Shown here: positions 7,272-12,043 of the stretch, one piece after another
Layout: each line of letters begins with the position of its first letter
Position numbering within the stretch: the first letter of the stretch is position 1
DNA from: Planctomycetia bacterium
GTDB taxonomy: Bacteria > Planctomycetota > Phycisphaerae > Phycisphaerales > SM1A02
DNA: 12,043 bases
Reading direction: 5' to 3'
Assembly: GCA_009936695.1 (NCBI GenBank)
Contig: JAACEA010000199.1
Span: 1 to 12,043, forward strand
Translations under genes and position numbers: made by a program
Notes under the pieces: generated by a model
Seen by the model: only the letters and a program-made list of their open reading frames with translations
Databases searched by the model: none
What the model was told of the DNA's origin: nothing

Positions 7272-7302
7272 GTCATCTCCCGTAGTCGCGAATCGATCCG
7301 CG

Positions 7303-9420
7303 TCAGGCCGCGGCGCCGGTCGTCCCATCGATCGGGAGAGTCACCACGAGGCACCCTCCTCCCTCGGAACCGTTGTGCACGGAGGCCGTCCCTCCGTGCG
7401 CTTCCGCGATCCGACGCACGACCGTCAGACCCAGTCCCGGCCGCCGTCCGGCAGCTCGCTGGCTGAAGAACGGATCGAAGGCGTGCTCGAGCGAATTCCG
7501 CCCGAACCCAGGACCGTCGTCCTCAACCAAGAGTGACCATCGGCCATCCATGCGGTCGATTGAACTTCTCAAGCGAATCCGGGCGTCTTCCTTCGTCTGG
7601 CAGGCGTTACGAACCGCCTCGACCGTCAAATCCATGATTCTTCGGACGTCCACGCACAGACCTACCGGCTCCAGGTCGCGAATCGACTCCAGCGAGACCG
7701 TTTCCGGGATCGACTCCCGCGCAGCATTCGCGCATCGATCGAGCAGTTCGTCCGATCCGATCGCCACGGTCGCCAGGCATCCGCCGGTGGCATGGCTGTG
7801 AAGCCCTCGAACGAGATCCGCGAGGACCAGCGTCTCCGCGTGGATCTCCCGGATCCCCTCGTCGACGAAGGGATCCCCGCTCCGGCCCAACAGGAGCTGG
7901 GTCCGCCCGGAGATCACGGTGAGCGGATCATGCATCTCATGCGCCGCACCGGCGGCGATCTCGGCGACACTCGCATCCGCATCGAGCACCGCGGTGCGCC
8001 GTGCGAGCTCGATCTCCATCCGATGGGCGGAGATCTCACGTTCCGCCTCGCGTCTTGATCGGTCGCCGCGCTCGAGCAGCGCGTGGGATGCCTGCCACGC
8101 CGTCACGAGCCCGTGATCGATGTCGAAACGACCGTGGACCCCCACCAGCAGTCCGTCGGGGACCGATCCGACGAGCCGCACCCGGGCGCCGCCGCCGCTT
8201 GGACTCTCGACGAACTCCCCCCGAATCCAGGTCCCCGGATCACCGACGATCGGCGTCTCGATTGCCGTGGTCGGATGCGACCCGACCCAGTTCCCATCGG
8301 TCCTCCGGGCGATCACCACGGCCGCATCCGGATCGTCCGCCCGAATCGATCGGAGCAATGCACGTTCGAGCCCGACCCGATCGGTCACCTTCGATGCATC
8401 CTCGAGAAACCTCGAACAGGCCGTCGACGTGATTGACGAGTCCCCCGCCGGTGCGGCGGAATGCACGCCGGAGGATCGGATCCGGTCGATCTCGGCGCAC
8501 GATTCCCCCAGTCTTCGAAAGAGATGGTTCGCGAGCGGTTCACGATCGAGCCCCAGTGTCTCCGCCGATCTGGTCGCGATCGACAACGACTCGGCGAGAT
8601 GCGGTTCGACGAGACCGGGTTCGAGTCCGAGCGCCGACTCGAATTCGCGGATGATGCTGCGGCCGGGACGTCTGCCGATCGCACCGAGGCCGTGATTTCT
8701 CGCGATCGCGTCGGCAAGGCCCACCACGAGTTCGAGTCGACGATGCGGCGTCTCGGGAATCGCGGCCGGCCCTCGTCCGGCGCGAGCGATCAGGCCGCGC
8801 AGGGACTCCGGAAAGCCCCATCGCTCGGCGACCCGCGCCCCGATCATCCCACCGTCGGCACCGATCACCCGACGAAGCGTCTCGTCGAATTCCTCGTTCC
8901 GGATCCTGGCGCTCTCCGCCAGCCCGGTCATCGGATCTGGAACGACCGATGCGAGCACGAGGTGACCGAGGTCGTGCAGGAGACCCGCGAGGAACGCCGA
9001 CGCGGGCTCGATCCCGTTGATTTCGTCGAGTCGGACGGTGAGGGTTCGGGCGATGGCGGCGGTGATCACGGCATGCCGCCTCAGATCGACCGCGATCGCG
9101 AGGTCGGGGTCCCCCCCGAGCAGCCCGCAGATCTCGATCGACAGCGCAGCCGATCGAATCTCGTCGAAGCCGAGAAGGACGACCGCGTGCTCGAGGGTCT
9201 CGACCTCCTGGACGAGGCCATGATTGCACCGTCGGCACAACGACAGGATTCTCGACGCCAGGGACGGGTCCGACGCGAGCACCGAGACCACCTCGTCGAT
9301 CCCCGCGGTGGAGGAGGACGTGACCTCGAACAATCGGATCGCCACCGCACCGGGCGCGGGAAGACGGTCGATGCGTTCGGTCAGGATCCGAATCCGCTCG
9401 ATGACGGCGTCGTTCGGCAT
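7303..9420 (-). CDS. HDOD-domain sensor histidine kinase
   Basis: 705 residues with no membrane helix, so it should be a cytoplasmic kinase. Residues 1-215 form an HDOD domain (LPAPGAVAIRLFEV, LASDPSLASRIL, FLAGLLHDLGHLVLAS), a non-catalytic relative of HD hydrolases used for signalling. Residues 340-445 look like a diverged GAF sensor and 450-480 like a coiled linker. The H-box AAHEMHDPL carries the phospho-acceptor H494. The ATP-binding domain shows N605, the G1 box DDGPGF (634-639), the F box FDPFF (648-652) and the G2 box GLGL (662-665). All catalytic boxes are intact. The ATG lies 10 bp after the response regulator stop, and its Shine-Dalgarno GAGGGGG overlaps that stop codon, suggesting coupled translation. 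The likely phosphotransfer partner is the regulator encoded immediately upstream. Confidence 0.93.
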   Translation of the reverse strand: MPNDAVIERIRILTERIDRLPAPGAVAIRLFEVTSSSTAGIDEVVSVLASDPSLASRILSLCRRCNHGLVQEVETLEHAVVLLGFDEIRSAALSIEICGLLGGDPDLAIAVDLRRHAVITAAIARTLTVRLDEINGIEPASAFLAGLLHDLGHLVLASVVPDPMTGLAESARIRNEEFDETLRRVIGADGGMIGARVAERWGFPESLRGLIARAGRGPAAIPETPHRRLELVVGLADAIARNHGLGAIGRRPGRSIIREFESALGLEPGLVEPHLAESLSIATRSAETLGLDREPLANHLFRRLGESCAEIDRIRSSGVHSAAPAGDSSITSTACSRFLEDASKVTDRVGLERALLRSIRADDPDAAVVIARRTDGNWVGSHPTTAIETPIVGDPGTWIRGEFVESPSGGGARVRLVGSVPDGLLVGVHGRFDIDHGLVTAWQASHALLERGDRSRREAEREISAHRMEIELARRTAVLDADASVAEIAAGAAHEMHDPLTVISGRTQLLLGRSGDPFVDEGIREIHAETLVLADLVRGLHSHATGGCLATVAIGSDELLDRCANAARESIPETVSLESIRDLEPVGLCVDVRRIMDLTVEAVRNACQTKEDARIRLRSSIDRMDGRWSLLVEDDGPGFGRNSLEHAFDPFFSQRAAGRRPGLGLTVVRRIAEAHGGTASVHNGSEGGGCLVVTLPIDGTTGAAA

Positions 9421-9430
9421 GGCGGCCCCC

Positions 9431-10027
9431 TCAGGCGGTCAGCACCCCGTCGATGCACTCGATGAGAGCCTCGACCTGGAACGGCTTGGGAATGAACGCA
9501 TCGGCGCCGGACGCCATCAATTGGTCGATCTCCTCCTGGCGCACGACGCCGGAGATGATCACCACGCGGGTATCCGCGAGATCGGGATCCGCCTTGATCC
9601 GTTCGCAGACCACGTTGCCATTGACGTCCGGCAGCATGTAGTCCAGCAGGATGATGTTCGGTCGGAACTCACGGGTCAGCATTCCCGCGTCGTATCCGGT
9701 GCTGGCGGTTCGGACCTCGAACCGTTCCTCGCGCTCGAGCATCTCTCCGATGATCCGGATGATGCTCGGATCGTCGTCGACGACGAGGATCCGGGTGAGA
9801 TCGCCATCAAGCAGGTCGACGGGGATCTCGTTCGCCTTCATGAATCGGATGAGCTCGGTGCGGGGGATCCTGCGAAACCGCGATCCCGGCACCCGGAACC
9901 CCGTGAGCCGCCCGTTGTCGAAGCAGCGGATGATCGTCTGCTGGCTGACGTTGCAGAGTTCCGCCGCCTCACCGGTGGTGAGGACCTGCTTGCCCGAAAG
10001 ATGTCGAAGTCGTTCCTTGTCGTCCAT
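9431..10027 (-). CDS. Response regulator with N-terminal HTH and C-terminal receiver
   Basis: 198 residues. Residues 12-65 are an excisionase/MerR-type helix-turn-helix (LTTGEAAELCNVSQQTIIRC, then a wing ending RRIPRTELIRFM). Residues 76-197 are a complete receiver: acidic pocket D84-D85-D86, phospho-acceptor D129 in ILLDYMLPDV, switch residue S159 and conserved lysine K181 in IPKPF. The domain order is the reverse of the usual regulator layout, in which the receiver comes first. It is the first gene of the signalling operon, just before the kinase, and is the obvious target of that kinase. The start is ATG 10027; AAAGG about 12 bases upstream is a modest ribosome site. The HTH may bind DNA near its own operon, but no target site could be identified. 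Confidence 0.93.
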   Translation of the reverse strand: MDDKERLRHLSGKQVLTTGEAAELCNVSQQTIIRCFDNGRLTGFRVPGSRFRRIPRTELIRFMKANEIPVDLLDGDLTRILVVDDDPSIIRIIGEMLEREERFEVRTASTGYDAGMLTREFRPNIILLDYMLPDVNGNVVCERIKADPDLADTRVVIISGVVRQEEIDQLMASGADAFIPKPFQVEALIECIDGVLTA

Positions 10028-10150
10028 CCGACCGGGGACCTTTCACCGAGGGCCCTTCGAGCGAACCCCGAGGGCGGCTCCTTGGTCATCGACCTCGACG
10101 AACCGCGAGTCCAGTGAAGAGTCGAATGCGGACGAAGGCGGTTCGTTCGA
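10028..10150 (-). promoter_or_regulatory. Gap between tsaB and the response regulator, probable promoter region
   Basis: This 123-bp gap must hold the signals that separate the tsaB operon from the signalling operon. Apart from the hairpin entered separately, it contains the palindrome AGGGCCCT (10049-10056) and two copies of CCGAGGGC (starting at 10047 and 10068). I found no -35/-10 pair that I would defend, so a promoter here is inferred from gene layout alone. Confidence 0.3.
10098..10146 (-). terminator. 9-bp inverted repeat just after tsaB, possible terminator
   Basis: ACGAACCGC (10098-10106) and GCGGTTCGT (10138-10146) are exact reverse complements. A second short stem, GTCC/GGAC (10109-10112 and 10130-10133), nests inside. 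On the minus strand the stem begins four bases after the TAA of tsaB. That position suits a transcription terminator or an RNA-stabilising hairpin. No T-run follows, so it is not a classical intrinsic terminator. A protein-binding site for the regulator encoded downstream is another possibility. Confidence 0.45.
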
Positions 10151-10873
10151 TTATCGGGCGGGACGAGCACGCCACCGTCGAACCGCTTCGGGTTCCCGCG
10201 GGTAGATCGGCATCAGCCGGGCGGCATCCGAATGCACGAGGAGGTCGGGCCCTCCATCGAGGGCCACGCGACCGACCACCGCCGCATCGAAACTCGGTGG
10301 ATGCACGCGAGGTTCGGAGACCGCGGCGCGAAGAAGTGCCGGCGGCACGTGCTCGTCGGCGATCACCGCCTCGCACTCCACGTCGTCGAGGCGGTCGATG
10401 CTGCCCGGATCCCCGATGATTCGCCAGCATCGATCGGTTCGGTCGCGTCCGAGACTGGTGCGCCAGGCGGTGCCGGCCTTCGCCGCCGAAAGGACGACGA
10501 TCTCCCCCGCCATCTCACTGAGGGATGGCGTCGCGGCCGCGGCGACCAACGCACCCGGCACGCCGACCACCGTCGCACCAGCCACCTCCGCGATCGCCTG
10601 CGCCGCGGCGATCGAGACCCGGAGCCCGGTGAATCCCCCGGGACCGACGTCGACCGCGACGGTGCGGAGCGTTGATGCGGCGACGCCCGCCCGTGCGAGC
10701 ACCGCGTGGATCCCGGGAAGGACGTCGTCCCGATCCCGGCGACCGCCTTCGAAGCCGATCGTGTGCACCTCGCCCGCCGCGTCGAAGACCGCCGCACCCC
10801 CGGATCGCTGGGAGAGTTCGATCGCGAGGAGTGGTCGATCGATCGCCGGAGCCGCGGCGTCCGAGCGGTTCAC
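10151..10873 (-). CDS. tsaB: tRNA t6A biosynthesis protein TsaB
   Basis: Partner of TsaD in making N6-threonylcarbamoyladenosine at position 37 of ANN-decoding tRNAs; TsaB itself has a non-catalytic ASKHA fold. 240 residues, normal for the family. The signature is VDVGPGGFTGLRVSIAAAQA (residues 74-93), matching the usual GPGSFTGLR motif with Gly for Ser. The opening strand LLAIELSQRSGGAAVFD (15-31) and the C-terminal PIYPREPEA also match. The start is GTG 10873, with GGTGGGA upstream. It overlaps the stop of the metallophosphoesterase gene as GTGA, so the two are probably translationally coupled. The frame stays open to 11068, but that would run inside the neighbouring gene. A possible terminator hairpin follows directly. 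Confidence 0.92.
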   Translation of the reverse strand: MNRSDAAAPAIDRPLLAIELSQRSGGAAVFDAAGEVHTIGFEGGRRDRDDVLPGIHAVLARAGVAASTLRTVAVDVGPGGFTGLRVSIAAAQAIAEVAGATVVGVPGALVAAAATPSLSEMAGEIVVLSAAKAGTAWRTSLGRDRTDRCWRIIGDPGSIDRLDDVECEAVIADEHVPPALLRAAVSEPRVHPPSFDAAVVGRVALDGGPDLLVHSDAARLMPIYPREPEAVRRWRARPAR

Positions 10874-11757
10874 GAGATCGATCCCACCGACGCGAGCGGC
10901 AGCACCGAGAACATCGCCGATTCCGCGGTCGGCGCCGGACCGTCCAGATCGATGGGAAGCACGGCCCCCCGCGCGTGGTCGGTGTTCATCAGAAGCGTCC
11001 GCGGCCCGCCCATCTCGATCCCGTTCTCGACGAACGCATGCCCCAGAAGGAAGAGCGAGACGCCCCATCGCTCGGCGATCGCCTCCATCTGTTCGGCGGT
11101 GTGCCCACGACCCCAGACCATCATCCAGGCGCTGCCCACGAGGGCTTCGTAGTCCTCGGGAACGAGCGGCCGATCGATGATGTCGAAGTCGAACCTCGAC
11201 ATCATCGCGGGACCGGGAAGCGAATGAGAGCAGAAGATGCCGTGCTCGGTGCGCGCCGCGAGCGGCATCGACAGGATGAAGGTGGTGAGCGCGGCGAAGA
11301 CCTCGTCCGCATCGTCACCGAAGACGTAGTCGAGCCCCTCGTGGAAGCGGGCCGTCATGCAGCCGCCACCCTTCGACACCGAGTGCCCCGCCATCTGGGC
11401 GAGTTCGTGATTCGCGAGCAGCGGGTGCACCTGACCCGGATGATCGAGGACGAGCTTCGCGACCTTCGTCAGCATCCGATAGCTGAGATCGAGGCCGTTC
11501 ATGGTCCGTTCGCCGTGAATCAGCTCCTGGAGGACGACGTGATGATCCGCATCGGCATCGAGCTGCGCGAGCTCGACGACCTTCTGGAAGTGCATCGGAT
11601 TGTCATGCAGGTCACCGGTGGCCAGAAGTCGGCCCCGAACCGGAATCCAGTCGACGGCCCCCTGGCGGCCGGCGTCGGTTCGCATCGAAGCCGCGGCGGA
11701 ACGCAGCAACTCGATCACGTCGGAAGCCCGGCGATCGTCGATGGGCCGGTCGCTCAT
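10870..11757 (-). CDS. Divergent calcineurin-like metallophosphoesterase
   Basis: 295 residues. The pattern of the calcineurin-like phosphoesterase fold is visible: motif I ATGDLH with D49 and H51, motif III ANHE with N116 and H117, a later histidine in FCSHSLPG (H178) and a last one in LLGHAF (H240). Motif II, normally GDxxDRG, reads QELIHGE (77-83), so the metal-bridging aspartate appears replaced by E78. The overall spacing recalls PPP-type phosphatases more than nucleases. The substrate cannot be told from sequence. The start is ATG 11757 with AAGG eight bases upstream, and it overlaps the preceding stop as ATGA. The 3' end overlaps tsaB as GTGA. This places it in the middle of a tightly packed operon, so a link to tRNA modification or translation is possible but unproven. 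Confidence 0.82.
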   Translation of the reverse strand: MSDRPIDDRRASDVIELLRSAAASMRTDAGRQGAVDWIPVRGRLLATGDLHDNPMHFQKVVELAQLDADADHHVVLQELIHGERTMNGLDLSYRMLTKVAKLVLDHPGQVHPLLANHELAQMAGHSVSKGGGCMTARFHEGLDYVFGDDADEVFAALTTFILSMPLAARTEHGIFCSHSLPGPAMMSRFDFDIIDRPLVPEDYEALVGSAWMMVWGRGHTAEQMEAIAERWGVSLFLLGHAFVENGIEMGGPRTLLMNTDHARGAVLPIDLDGPAPTAESAMFSVLPLASVGSIS

Positions 11758-12043
11758 CGAACGACCTTCGCGGCGAATTCCAGAACGCCGCCACCGGTCG
11801 CAGTACGGATCTCCACGAATGCATTCATGAGTTCGGTGGGACTTCCGATCGGTGTCACCTTCATGCGGACCTCCGCCCGCTCGTCGTCGAGACGGACCAG
11901 GCCCGCGAATTCGGCGCGGAGCGACTGCTGGGATGTGGACTGCACGATCTGAGCCTGCCACCAGTCGGCCTGCTCCACTCGACCGCCGCCCCTCGGGTTG
12001 TAGTGCTTGATGACGCATGACACCTCGACCGGTACGCCGAGAC
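11754..12043 (-). CDS. Unknown protein, C-terminal part (5' end beyond window)
   Basis: The last 95 residues of a gene that enters from the right edge. The frame is open through base 12041, and the residues before the first possible start (GTG 12023) read as a beta-strand (GVPVEVSCVIKHY) that runs on into the rest, with no ribosome site, so the true start is probably outside. The fragment looks like a soluble domain of alternating beta-strands (LRAEFAGLVRL, AEVRMKVTPIG, AFVEIRTATGG, VLEFAAKVV). I do not recognise the family. Its TGA overlaps the ATG of the metallophosphoesterase as ATGA, which argues for co-translation and a functional connection. Confidence 0.7.
   Translation of the reverse strand, partial: LGVPVEVSCVIKHYNPRGGGRVEQADWWQAQIVQSTSQQSLRAEFAGLVRLDDERAEVRMKVTPIGSPTELMNAFVEIRTATGGGVLEFAAKVVR

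Noticed and set aside
5730..7466. 578-residue plus-strand frame across psd and the GAF gene
   Set aside because: It overlaps two well-supported genes in other frames and has low-complexity Arg/Asp composition.
10874..11068. 5' extension of tsaB
   Set aside because: It lies inside the phosphoesterase gene and its composition is Arg/Gly noise; the TsaB fold begins just after GTG 10873.
10672..11952. 426-residue plus-strand frame opposite tsaB and the phosphoesterase
   Set aside because: Antisense to recognised families with intact motifs; no motif of its own.
11758..12018. 5' extension of the phosphoesterase gene to ATG 12018
   Set aside because: It overlaps the preceding gene and reads as Arg/Gly noise. 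ATG 11757 has a ribosome site and the ATGA overlap.

Overview
The window reads as one contiguous piece of chromosome from a high-GC bacterium. Gene content and style point to Planctomycetota, most likely the Phycisphaerae. The signs are arginine codons dominated by CGA/CGG, a large seven-transmembrane HD phosphohydrolase, an HTH protein with an acidic linker and membrane tail, a short phosphatidylserine decarboxylase, and an HDOD-histidine kinase. This placement is inference from protein style; no marker gene fixes it. I see no transposase, integrase, CRISPR array, tRNA or rRNA, so the region looks like core chromosome with a lineage-specific signalling cassette.

Layout, left to right. (a) 1-528, minus: 5' part of a probable lipoprotein of unknown function, divergent from (b). 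(b) 780-3206, plus: a PgpH-type 7TM-HD phosphohydrolase, probably a cyclic-dinucleotide phosphodiesterase. Its best start looks like a rare ATC codon behind a strong Shine-Dalgarno. (c) 3211-4308, minus: mutY, whose stop lies 4 bp from the stop of (b). (d) 4494-5342 and 5410-6075, plus: an HTH protein with two C-terminal membrane helices, then psd. (e) 6093-10027, minus: a three-gene signalling cassette in the order HTH-receiver response regulator, HDOD-histidine kinase, degenerate-receiver-GAF protein. (f) 10151-12043, minus: tsaB, a divergent calcineurin-like metallophosphoesterase and a partial unknown gene, overlapping at GTGA and ATGA and so probably translationally coupled.

How they fit together. 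mutY (oxidative DNA damage), psd (phosphatidylethanolamine synthesis) and tsaB (tRNA t6A) are housekeeping genes. The most distinctive part is 6093-10027. A soluble kinase carrying an HDOD module sits 10 bp after a regulator whose DNA-binding domain precedes its receiver. The third protein has a receiver fold with every phosphorylation residue replaced, followed by a GAF domain and an acidic tail. This looks like a self-contained phosphorelay with a phosphorylation-blind accessory partner, which I have not seen described as a named system. The other points worth a look are the ATC start, a palindrome over the predicted start of transcription of the HD gene, the membrane-tethered HTH protein beside psd, a hairpin just after tsaB, and a metallophosphoesterase whose second metal motif is altered.

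No gene-free stretch exceeds 300 bp. The longest (529-779, 4309-4493 and 10028-10150) are described in the entries.
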